In this document: positions 6,880 through 13,713 of the stretch, piece by piece
Layout of the letters: each line of letters opens with the position of its first letter
Numbering within the stretch: position 1 is the stretch's first letter
Translations under genes and position numbers: made by a program
Notes under the pieces: model-generated
The model's input: only the letters and a program-made list of their open reading frames with translations
Database searches by the model: none
Told to the model about the DNA's origin: nothing
From: Streptomyces regalis
GTDB lineage: Bacteria > Actinomycetota > Actinomycetes > Streptomycetales > Streptomycetaceae
Reading direction: 5' to 3'
Assembly: GCF_001509475.1 (NCBI RefSeq)
Contig: NZ_LLZG01000402.1
Coordinates: 1-15,457 of the forward strand
Length of the DNA stretch: 15,457 nucleotides

Positions 6880-7458
6880 TTACGTCAGCGCGGTGTGGGA
6901 GGGAACGACGACGGCGTACGCGTCGGCGATGGCCGCCAGCGCGCTGCGGTGCAGCTCGTCGGCGGACACGTCCACGATCGACCGGGTGGCGCACGCGTCC
7001 GCAGGCACGGTGGGCTTGTTGCCGCGCAGCGCCGCCGACGCCGACGTGTACGCGATGCACATGTGCGTCATGAACCCGGCGACGATCACGGTCTCGTTCC
7101 CGGCCTCGTCCACGAGCTTGCCGAGTTCGGTCCCGTGGAAGGCGTCCGGTGCCTGCTTGACGACCACGGACTCGCCGTCGATCGGCGCCACGCCCGGGTG
7201 GATCGCGCCGATCTCCGCGCGGATGTCGTAGGGCGAACCCTCGCCTCCGTCGTGCTGGATGTGGATGACCGCGGCTCCGGCCCGGCGGGCCCGGGACAGC
7301 AGATCCGACGCCGCTTCCAGGGCGGGCTTCCAGCCGTCGAGTTCCATCGCACCGCGGGTGTAGGTGTTCTGGTAGTCGACGAGGATGAGCGTCGAGGACG
7401 CGAGGGCCGCAGGGGTGGTGTCGGCGCCACCGAGTTCGCGCAGCGTCTTGCTTGCCAC
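6880..7458 (-). CDS. Isochorismatase-family cysteine hydrolase
   Basis: This is a cytoplasmic hydrolase of 192 residues, the standard length for the isochorismatase/nicotinamidase-like superfamily, which cleaves amide, ester or vinyl-ether bonds. The catalytic triad is intact: Asp28 in LILVDYQN, Lys101 in VVVKQAPDAF and Cys134 in GFMTHMCIAYTS. The cis-peptide region just before the cysteine is also conserved. The GTG start at 7458 has GGAG seven bases upstream; the in-frame ATG at 7521 has no such site and would place start codon and leader inside the regulatory palindrome. It is divergent from a GlxA-type regulator, a frequent pairing for this hydrolase class. The substrate is not readable from sequence: nicotinamide-like, carbamoyl or small amide compounds are all possible. 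The gene ends in TAA, with a terminator-like hairpin just beyond. Confidence 0.93.
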   Translation of the reverse strand: MASKTLRELGGADTTPAALASSTLILVDYQNTYTRGAMELDGWKPALEAASDLLSRARRAGAAVIHIQHDGGEGSPYDIRAEIGAIHPGVAPIDGESVVVKQAPDAFHGTELGKLVDEAGNETVIVAGFMTHMCIAYTSASAALRGNKPTVPADACATRSIVDVSADELHRSALAAIADAYAVVVPSHTALT

Positions 7459-7495
7459 AGCTCTTCTCCAGGGTTTTCCGGGGACTTGAGTAAGT

Positions 7496-7516
7496 TGTTC
7501 AACAGACTGTTGAACA
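7496..7516. promoter_or_regulatory. Perfect 21-bp palindrome, probable operator
   Basis: TGTTCAACAG (7496-7505) and CTGTTGAACA (7507-7516) are exact reverse complements around a single A. The site lies 38 bp upstream of the hydrolase GTG and about 100 bp upstream of the divergent regulator start. Its AT-rich, perfectly symmetric half-sites look like the target of a dimeric repressor. AraC-type proteins usually bind direct or imperfect repeats, so the binding protein may not be the adjacent regulator. Confidence 0.65.
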
Positions 7517-7617
7517 CGCATGCGACGCTATGGCGTGAACCGGGGTTGCGGCAATGACGCACTATTTGCAGAAACCGACGCCCGTGTCCGTGAGTTGAGC
7601 GAAACGGGGGCTGCAGG

Positions 7618-8661
7618 GTGGGGACCGTGAACCGGTTGATCGTGATCGTGCTGTTCGAAGGCGTCGACCTCCTCGATGTCACCGGCCCACCGGAGGTGTT
7701 CTCCCTCGTCCCGCGCGAAACCACGGAGCTCGTCGGCTACGAGGTCGTGCTGGCCGCCGAGACACCGGATCCGGTGACGACGGCGGCGGGTGTGCGGATC
7801 CTGCCCGACGCCACGTTCGACGAAGTCGGCGCACGGGCGATCGACACCCTGCTGGTGCCCGGCTCGGTCGAGGTCGACGGCGAGCGCCGCATCCACCCCG
7901 TCATCGAGCCCGGCACGGTGGCCCGGGTGAAGGCGTTGGCGACCCGCAGTCGGCGCGTGGCCTCGGTGTGCGTCGGTGCGCACATCCTCGCCGCCGCCGG
8001 GCTCCTCGACGGCAAGCGCGCCACCACGCACTGGTCGACCGCGCAGCGGCTCGCCGCCGACCATCCGGCGGTGCGGGTCGACCCGGATCCGATCTTCATC
8101 CGCGAGGAGGGCGAGGTGTGGACCAGCGCGGGCATCAGCGCCTGCCTGGACCTGTCCCTCGCGCTGGTCGCGGAGGACTTCGGCGAGCCCGTCGCGCTGC
8201 GCGTCGCCCGTCAGCTCGTGATGTACCTGAAGCGGCCCGGCGGGCAGTCCCAGTTCAGCGTGCCGTTGGAGCAGGTGTCCACGACGCGGCGCGTCGAAGA
8301 CCTCCGGCACCACATCCTGAACAACATCGACCGGCGCCTGACCGTCCCGGACCTGGCCGCGTACGCGCATGTCAGCGACCGGCAGCTCACCCGGATCTTC
8401 AAGACCGAACTCGGCACGACCCCGCACGCCTACATCGAGTCGGCCCGGGTCGAGCTGGCCGGCAACCTGCTGGAGACCACCGACGACACGCTCGAACGGG
8501 TCGCCTCCCGCTGCGGGTTCGGCACCGTTGACACCCTCATCCGGGCCTTCCGCCGCCGCCTCGCCACGACGCCGAGCGAGTACCGGGCCCGGTTCCGCGT
8601 CACCCCGGTCCGCCCGATCCGTCCGATCCGCCCGGTCCGCCCGGTCCGGCGGACGACGTAG
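7618..8661 (+). CDS. GlxA-family regulator (DJ-1/PfpI domain plus AraC helix-turn-helix)
   Basis: This is a cytoplasmic transcription factor of 347 residues. Residues ~6-180 form a DJ-1/PfpI (class I glutamine amidotransferase-like) domain, opening RLIVIVLFEGVDLLDVTGP and carrying a nucleophile-elbow cysteine, Cys118, in ASVCVGAHILAAAGLLDG. In this family the domain senses a ligand rather than catalysing. Residues ~225-325 are a double AraC/XylS helix-turn-helix, with LTVPDLAAYAHVSDRQLTRIF as the first motif and VASRCGFGTVDTLIRAFRRR as the second. GTG codons at 7618 and 7627 are both possible starts; 7618 has GGGGG seven bases upstream, while 7627 gives the more typical MNRLIVIV. The C-terminus carries an Arg-Pro-Val/Ile repeat encoded by a 9-bp tandem repeat. 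It is divergent from the cysteine hydrolase, which it probably regulates, and convergent with the GH6 gene (11-bp gap). Confidence 0.93.
   Translation: MGTVNRLIVIVLFEGVDLLDVTGPPEVFSLVPRETTELVGYEVVLAAETPDPVTTAAGVRILPDATFDEVGARAIDTLLVPGSVEVDGERRIHPVIEPGTVARVKALATRSRRVASVCVGAHILAAAGLLDGKRATTHWSTAQRLAADHPAVRVDPDPIFIREEGEVWTSAGISACLDLSLALVAEDFGEPVALRVARQLVMYLKRPGGQSQFSVPLEQVSTTRRVEDLRHHILNNIDRRLTVPDLAAYAHVSDRQLTRIFKTELGTTPHAYIESARVELAGNLLETTDDTLERVASRCGFGTVDTLIRAFRRRLATTPSEYRARFRVTPVRPIRPIRPVRPVRRTT
8606..8650 (+). repeat. Five 9-bp tandem repeats inside the regulator gene
   Basis: Five units of the form CGRTCCGYC (8606-8614, 8615-8623, 8624-8632, 8633-8641, 8642-8650) encode an Arg-Pro-Ile/Val repeat at the extreme C-terminus, after the last helix of the AraC domain. 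Copy number could change by slippage without shifting the frame. Confidence 0.8.
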
Positions 8662-8672
8662 ATCGCGTTCTC

Positions 8673-9887
8673 TCAGCGCGCCAATTCGTAGGCGTACGAC
8701 GCCGTGAAGGTCCCCGGGCTCCCCTTGCACCCGTCCGACTCCCCCGGCAGCTTCACCCACAGGTAGGCGTCGATCCGCGCCTCGCCGGTGCTGAGCGTCG
8801 GCGTCCGGCCGAGCTTGCGGCCCGCCGGATCGCACCACTCCCCGTCGGCCGGAGCCCCGGCGCCGTTGCGGCTGGTGTCGATGACGGCGCCCAGGCTCGC
8901 CGGGCCGCCGAGGGCGTCGAGGACCCGTCGGTCGTAGGCGATCTCGTCGGTCGTGGCGTGGAAGTTGGAGACGTTGCTGAAGATGCCGTCGGAGGACGCG
9001 GCCGAGGCGGCGCCGGCCTGCCTCAGCCAGCCCGCCTGTTTCGCGGGCGGGTGCCAGCCGGAGTGCCCGGCGTCGTAATAGACGCGCGCCTTCGGGTTCG
9101 CGGCCTTGAAGGCGCGGCCCGCGCGGGCCAACGAGGCGAAGCGGTCGGCGCGTTCCCCGGCGGAGAGGCACTCGGACTGGGCGATGGAGTCGGGCTCCAG
9201 GATCACGATCACGTCGCCGGAGCCCAGCCCCGCGGCGAACCTGTCGATCCAGGCGTCGTAGGCGTCGAGGTCGGGCGCCCCGCCCTCGGAGTGCCCGCCG
9301 CAGTCGCGGTCCGGTATCGCGTACGGCACGACCACCGGCACCCGCCCCAGCGTCGACCCGCCCGAAGTGACCGCGCGGACCCGGGCGGTGACGGCGTCCG
9401 GCGTGAAGTCGGCGAACCACACCGCGGCCGGCTGGGCGGCGATGCGGGACTCTATGACGGCGTGGCGCGGGTCGCCGGCGTTGGCGCTGACCCACTCGAG
9501 GACCTGGGAGTCGGGGTGGCGGTAGAGGCGGGCGGACACCACGGCCGGCTGCTGCTGCTTCCTCTCGGTCCTGGTCGGCGAAGGCGTAGGGCTCGTAGGA
9601 CCGGCCTTCTTCTTCGGCGTCGGTGAAGCAGGCGTCGGCGAAGGGGACTTGGTGACCGACGGGGAGGCCGAGGGCACGAGCGGCAGGGACTCAAGGCTCG
9701 GCGAGCGCGTCGTCTCGGGCGGCCTGGCCTGATCGGAGCCCCGGCTGCCGTCGAGCGCGGAGATCATGCCGGTCGCGGTGCCGACGGCGACCACGACGGA
9801 GGCAGCCACGGCCATGGCATGGCGCCGGACCGCCCTTCTGCGCTCGGACCTGCGTGCGGCCAGTCGCTGGGCACGTAAGCCTGGCAC
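8673..9887 (-). CDS. Glycoside hydrolase family 6 protein (beta-1,4-glucanase type), anchored or secreted
   Basis: This is an extracytoplasmic beta-1,4-glucan hydrolase of 404 residues. An Arg-rich N-terminus and hydrophobic segment (about 24-45) act as signal or membrane anchor. A Pro/Ser/Thr/Lys-rich linker follows (about 50-115), then the GH6 catalytic domain to the end. Family motifs are intact: AIPDRDCGG with Asp195, VIVILEPDSIAQ with Asp233 (equivalent to the two key aspartates of GH6 cellulases), VYYDAGHSGW, SNVSNFHAT, VIDTSRNG, EWCDPAGRKLG and YLWVKLPGESDG. There is no carbohydrate-binding module. The GTG at 9887 has AGGGGAG and AGGA upstream. Codon 4 is TTA, the rare leucine codon read by the bldA tRNA, and the only in-frame TTA I find in the window's genes. 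Expression is therefore likely tied to development. A cell-wall or extracellular glucan role is possible as well as cellulose degradation. Confidence 0.92.
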   Translation of the reverse strand: MPGLRAQRLAARRSERRRAVRRHAMAVAASVVVAVGTATGMISALDGSRGSDQARPPETTRSPSLESLPLVPSASPSVTKSPSPTPASPTPKKKAGPTSPTPSPTRTERKQQQPAVVSARLYRHPDSQVLEWVSANAGDPRHAVIESRIAAQPAAVWFADFTPDAVTARVRAVTSGGSTLGRVPVVVPYAIPDRDCGGHSEGGAPDLDAYDAWIDRFAAGLGSGDVIVILEPDSIAQSECLSAGERADRFASLARAGRAFKAANPKARVYYDAGHSGWHPPAKQAGWLRQAGAASAASSDGIFSNVSNFHATTDEIAYDRRVLDALGGPASLGAVIDTSRNGAGAPADGEWCDPAGRKLGRTPTLSTGEARIDAYLWVKLPGESDGCKGSPGTFTASYAYELAR

Positions 9888-9988
9888 CGTCCTACTCCCC
9901 TCCCCCACAGCGAGCGGCGTTCCCCCGTTCTGGGGAAGCGCCGGGCCCGCCGACACTTCCGCCAGCCTAAAGCTGGGACTCTGCCCCC

Positions 9989-10675
9989 ATGGCGCAATGC
10001 GAACAATTCACCACAGCCGTGGACGCGGTCATCTCCCGTATGCGCGCCCTCGATGCGGGCCTGCCCCAAGCCGACGGAGTGGCGGTCTTCAACCGCGTCT
10101 ACCTCACCGTCACGGAGGCGGTCGACCGGCACATCGACGGCGGCCGGTTCACGGACGCGCGGGCCGCGATCACGCTGGACGTGCGGTTCGCGGAGCGGTA
10201 TCTCGCGGCGGTGAGAACGGCTCAGGACGAGGGGCGCCCGCCCGCCTGCTGGCGGCCCCTGTTCCAGATGCGCCGCCATCCCGGCGTACGACCGCTGCAG
10301 TTCGCGCTCGCGGGCATCAATGCGCACATCGGGCACGATCTGGCGCTCGCCGTGGTGGACGCCTGTCTTAGCCTCGACTGCGCACCGGCCGATCTGGAGG
10401 ACGAGTTCGATCGCGTGGGTGATCTCCTCGTCTCGCTGGAGGAGCGCATCCGCGAAGATCTGATGCCGGGTCCCGACCTGCTCCAGATCGCCGACCCGCT
10501 CACCCATCTGCTCGGCTCCTGGAGCCTGGAGCGGGCCCGGGACGCCACCTGGTCGGCGGCCCGTACCCTGTGGGCGCTGCGCCGACTGCCCGACGTCGCC
10601 GAGGAGTTCACCGAGCGGCTGGACGGGGCGGTGGGGTTCGCGGGACGGATGTTGCTCACGCCGCTGCCGGAATGA
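9989..10675 (+). CDS. DUF5995 family protein
   Basis: This is a soluble, apparently cytoplasmic protein of 228 residues that fits the DUF5995 family of actinobacteria. It opens with a helical region (ISRMRALDAGLPQADGVAVFNRVYLTVTEAV, in parts about 15-45). The most conserved-looking segment is FALAGINAHIGHDLALAVV (about 105-123), where Asn111, His113, His116 and Asp117 form a polar cluster that could be an active or metal site. No function is established for the family to my knowledge. The upstream ribosome binding site is weak (GGGA about ten bases before the ATG). It is divergent from the GH6 gene across 101 bp, where TTCCCC (9920-9925) and GGGGAA (9932-9937) form a small dyad. The LLM oxidoreductase gene follows after 99 bp in the same direction. 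Confidence 0.85.
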   Translation: MAQCEQFTTAVDAVISRMRALDAGLPQADGVAVFNRVYLTVTEAVDRHIDGGRFTDARAAITLDVRFAERYLAAVRTAQDEGRPPACWRPLFQMRRHPGVRPLQFALAGINAHIGHDLALAVVDACLSLDCAPADLEDEFDRVGDLLVSLEERIREDLMPGPDLLQIADPLTHLLGSWSLERARDATWSAARTLWALRRLPDVAEEFTERLDGAVGFAGRMLLTPLPE

Positions 10676-10774
10676 TCGCGTCAATCTTCGTGGCGCACCC
10701 CCGCCGGCCCTCCCCTCCGGGGTTACGTTGAAGGTTGAACCGTCCGTGAGGAACCGACGCGAAGGAGCGTAGGG

Positions 10775-11704
10775 ATGGCCATTCGGCTGGGGCTCAGCCT
10801 CCCCCAAGCGCAGCAGTACGACATCGGACGCGACGTCCCGGACGTGGCGCGCACCGCCGAGCGGATCGGATACGAGAGCCTGTGGGTCTACGAGCGGGCC
10901 CTCTTCCCGGAACCCCAGACACAGGGCCTGTACGGCATCGAGGGACTGCCCTGGCCGGACGAGTACCGCGGCGTCCCCGAGCCGCTGGTCACGCTGACCC
11001 TCGCGGTCACCGCGACCGAACGGGCCGAGCTGGGCACGAGCGTCCTGGTGGCGCCGCTGCACGGTCCGTTCCAGCTGGCCAAGGCGCTCGGCACGTTGGA
11101 CGCGGCGAGCGGCGGCCGGGTCGTGGCGGGCCTCGGGACGGGCTGGTCGCTCGACGAGTACGCGGCTGCGGGCGAGGCCTCCTTCGAGGAACGCGGCCGC
11201 GTGCTCGACGAGGTCATCGACGTCTGCCGGGCGGTGTGGGGCCCGGATCCGGTGACCTACGAGGGCCGCCTTGCCAAGATCGCCTCGGCCGTGGTCGCGC
11301 CCAAGCCCGCCCGGCCGATCCCCATCCTGCTCCCCGGCAACAGCAAGAAGGCGATGACCCGGCTCGTGGACCGCGCTGAAGGCTGGATGCCGATCGCCAT
11401 GGGGGTCGAGCAACTCGACACACAGTGGCGGCAGTTGCAGGACCTCGCGGCCGAGCGCGGCCGGGCGACGCCGATCCGGACGGTGGTGCGGGTGAACGCG
11501 CGGTACACCCCCAAGGCGTACGACGGCGCGGACCGCTCGCCGTTCCAGGGCAACGTCGCCCAGATCGTCGAGGATCTGGCCGCCCACGCCGCGATCGGAC
11601 TCGACGAGTTCTTCTTCGAGCTCCAGGGCCACGCACGGGACGCCCAGGAGCTGAAGGACGTCGCCGCCGAGGTGTACGAGGCGGTGCGGGCCGCCGGGAT
11701 CTGA
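10775..11704 (+). CDS. LLM-class flavin/F420-dependent oxidoreductase
   Basis: This is a cytoplasmic TIM-barrel oxidoreductase of 309 residues in the luciferase-like monooxygenase superfamily; members of this length in actinomycetes commonly use coenzyme F420. Family features are the opening strand IRLGLSLPQ, the DVARTAERIGYESLWVYE helix and strand, the TERAELGTSVLVAPL strand, the LDAASGGRVVAGLGTGW segment with its Gly-rich cofactor loop, the FEERGRVLDEVIDVCRAVW helix, and the C-terminal IGLDEFFFEL strand. The ATG has AAGGAG and GTAGGG just upstream. The substrate is unknown. It follows the DUF5995 gene by 99 bp and converges on the davB-like gene with a 15-bp gap, so it is the last gene of its unit. 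An FMN-dependent enzyme cannot be excluded. Confidence 0.92.
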   Translation: MAIRLGLSLPQAQQYDIGRDVPDVARTAERIGYESLWVYERALFPEPQTQGLYGIEGLPWPDEYRGVPEPLVTLTLAVTATERAELGTSVLVAPLHGPFQLAKALGTLDAASGGRVVAGLGTGWSLDEYAAAGEASFEERGRVLDEVIDVCRAVWGPDPVTYEGRLAKIASAVVAPKPARPIPILLPGNSKKAMTRLVDRAEGWMPIAMGVEQLDTQWRQLQDLAAERGRATPIRTVVRVNARYTPKAYDGADRSPFQGNVAQIVEDLAAHAAIGLDEFFFELQGHARDAQELKDVAAEVYEAVRAAGI

Positions 11705-11719
11705 CGGCCCTGCGCGGTC

Positions 11720-13420
11720 TCAGTCCTCCGGCAGCTCGACCGGCGCGATCTCGTCGTACACGTCGCCCGGCCCCGGGTTGGTCGGGTCGGTCTCCCCGCC
11801 GAAGTGGTGCATGACGCCCCAGACCGCGTTCAGCGCGGTCTGGATGGCGCCCTCGGCCCAGCCGGCCGTCCAGGAGATGTCGTCACCGGCGAGGAAGATG
11901 CCCCGCTTGTCCTCGGCCAGCCGGTCCTGCATGAAGTGCGTGAACAGGCGCCGCTGGTAGCGGTAGTGGCCCGGCAGGTTGGCCTTGAACGCGCCCATGA
12001 AGTACGGCTCGTTCTCCCACGACACCGTCACCGGGTTGCCGATGATGTGCTTGCGGATGTCGACCTTCGGATAGATCTCGCCGAGCGACTTCAGCATGAC
12101 CTCCATCCGCTCGTTCGCGGACAGCGGCAGCCACTTCAGGCTGTCGTCGCACCAGGTGTACGACAGGCAGATGACGGCCGGCTTGTCCGGACCGTCGTCC
12201 AGCAGGTAGGTCCCGCGGGTCATACGGTCGGTGAGCGTCATCGACATGACGTCCCGCCCGGTGTCCTCGTCCTTGTCGAGCCAGAAGGGCCGGTCGACGG
12301 GCACGAAGAGCTTCGAGGACTCCATGTAGTGGGTGCGCTCGATGGCCGTCCAGTGGTCGATCGGGAAGAGCGAGTCGTCGCAGGCGATCTTCGACAGCAG
12401 CATCCAGGACTGAGCGGTGAAGATCGCCGCCTGGTAGGTGCGGATGTCACCGTTCGCGTCGGTCACGGTGATCCGGTTGCCCGCGGTCCGGTGCAGCCGG
12501 ATCACGGCCGGGCGGGGCTCGCCGTTCTCGTGCAGGCTCGCGAGCGAGGTGCCGTGGGCCCAGTGGACGATCTTCTCCGGCTCGCGCTCCCAGAGCCTGA
12601 GCGGCAGCTGCTGGGAGCCGCCGACGATGCCGCGGTGGTGGTCGTCGGCCTCGGTGTAGACGACGCGCAGGATCTCCAGGATGGAGTTCGGGAAGTCGGT
12701 GTCCCAGCCGCCGGTGCCGAACCCGACCTGGCCGAAGATCTCGCGGTGCCGGAAGGACTTGAAGGCCTCGGAGTCGCAGAGGAAGCCGTAGAAGGTCTGG
12801 TTGTCGAGCTTCTCGACGAGCTTCGCCCAGATCTCGCGGATGCGCGGCACGTCGCGCTCGCGCATGGCCTGGTTCATGTCGGAGAAGTCGGCGCCCTCTT
12901 CGAGGCACTTGTTCCAGGCGTCGGCGACGTCCCGGTAGACCTGCGGGAGGTCGTCGATCGTCTCGGCGTAGTGGGACTCGCCCTTGAGGTCGACGACGGT
13001 CGAAGGCGTCGCCTCGGCAAGGGGGTTGGGGAAGGGCCGGGTCTCGAGCCCCACCAGGTCGATGTAGTGCTGGAGGGCCGTGGAGGACGGCGGGAAGCGC
13101 ATCGCGCCCATCTCCGCGGTCAGATCCTCGGTGCCCGGGCCGTCGAAGCCGACGGTCCGCAGGCGCCCGCCGATCTGGTCGGCCTCGTACACGACCGGCT
13201 TGAGGCCCATCTTCATCAGCTCGTACGCGGCCACGATGCCGGAGAGCCCGCCGCCGATGACCGCGACCTCGGTGCCGTGCTCGGTCGCGGGTATCTGGCC
13301 GAGCCCCGCAGGGTGGGCGAGGAAGTCGTCGTACGCGTACGGGAAGTCCGGGCCGAACATGGTGATCGGCGGCTGCTGCTCGTCGGCGTGCTGGACGGCG
13401 TTGGGCACCGTGGACGTCAT
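11720..13420 (-). CDS. davB: Flavin amino-acid monooxygenase, probable L-lysine 2-monooxygenase
   Basis: This is a FAD-dependent enzyme of 566 residues of the amine-oxidase fold. Lysine 2-monooxygenase (DavB) oxidatively decarboxylates L-lysine to 5-aminovaleramide, with O2. The N-terminus has ITMFGPDFPYAYDDFLAHPAGLG (read in parts, about 19-41) and then the dinucleotide motif VAVIGGGLSGIVAAYEL (about 52-68), Glu79 and GGRLRT (84-89). The C-terminus has GIFLAGDDISWTAGWAEGA and ends in GGETDPTNPGPGDVYDEI. These features and the length match Pseudomonas DavB from memory. The ATG at 13420 has GAGGA ten bases upstream; the frame stays open further upstream, but that part lies in a structured spacer. 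The davA-like gene precedes it on the same strand, giving the complete two-step route. Tryptophan or phenylalanine 2-monooxygenase activity is the main alternative. Confidence 0.85.
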   Translation of the reverse strand: MTSTVPNAVQHADEQQPPITMFGPDFPYAYDDFLAHPAGLGQIPATEHGTEVAVIGGGLSGIVAAYELMKMGLKPVVYEADQIGGRLRTVGFDGPGTEDLTAEMGAMRFPPSSTALQHYIDLVGLETRPFPNPLAEATPSTVVDLKGESHYAETIDDLPQVYRDVADAWNKCLEEGADFSDMNQAMRERDVPRIREIWAKLVEKLDNQTFYGFLCDSEAFKSFRHREIFGQVGFGTGGWDTDFPNSILEILRVVYTEADDHHRGIVGGSQQLPLRLWEREPEKIVHWAHGTSLASLHENGEPRPAVIRLHRTAGNRITVTDANGDIRTYQAAIFTAQSWMLLSKIACDDSLFPIDHWTAIERTHYMESSKLFVPVDRPFWLDKDEDTGRDVMSMTLTDRMTRGTYLLDDGPDKPAVICLSYTWCDDSLKWLPLSANERMEVMLKSLGEIYPKVDIRKHIIGNPVTVSWENEPYFMGAFKANLPGHYRYQRRLFTHFMQDRLAEDKRGIFLAGDDISWTAGWAEGAIQTALNAVWGVMHHFGGETDPTNPGPGDVYDEIAPVELPED

Positions 13421-13585
13421 GGGACCGAATTCCTCGCTGATTTCAGTGTTCGTCGGTATCTGTCGGGTAGGGCCAGTAGAGTCGGGCTGGTCGCCGGGAG
13501 TGGCTCGGAGACTGAAAACATCACGTGGAGCCGGTGTAAGACCCGGGAGTTGTCCAGGCTGTCGACGGAGAAGCGTGAACCGTAA

Positions 13586-13606
13586 TCTCTGCTCGCCGAG
13601 CAGAGA
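13586..13606. promoter_or_regulatory. Perfect 21-bp palindrome upstream of davB
   Basis: TCTCTGCTCG (13586-13595) and CGAGCAGAGA (13597-13606) are exact complements around one C. It lies 166 bp upstream of the davB-like start. It could be an operator, or in RNA a 9-bp stem with a 3-nt loop. No U-tract follows on the minus strand. Confidence 0.55.
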
Positions 13607-13634
13607 ACGGACCATCCGGACAGAGATGTTCGGA

Positions 13635-13663
13635 TTGCTGAGAGCCATCGAGGCTCTGAGCAA
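13635..13663. other. 12-bp imperfect hairpin between davA and davB
   Basis: TTGCT-G-AGAGCC (13635-13646) pairs with GGCTCT-G-AGCAA (13652-13663) around a 5-nt loop; the single mismatch is at the central G/G. A further stem, CGGACTC/GAGTCCG (13669-13675 and 13694-13700), lies between it and the davA stop. Together they could end or attenuate transcription leaving davA on the minus strand, or mark operators. Confidence 0.5.
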
Positions 13664-13713
13664 CGGTACGGACTCCTTGCACAAGCGAAGAGCGAGTCCG
13701 AAAGCAGCGGGAC

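Noticed and set aside
4159..7458. A single operon of hydrolase, Tat protein and CynX permease forming a dedicated uptake and degradation system
   Set aside because: Gaps of 201 and 99 bp each contain a terminator-like hairpin, so a single transcript is not supported. A functional link remains possible.
13421..13648. N-terminal extension of the davB-like protein from an ATG at 13648, in frame with no stop
   Set aside because: The extension runs through the inverted repeats, uses untypical codons including TTA and AGA, and has no counterpart in DavB. The ATG at 13420 gives the expected N-terminus and has GAGGA upstream.
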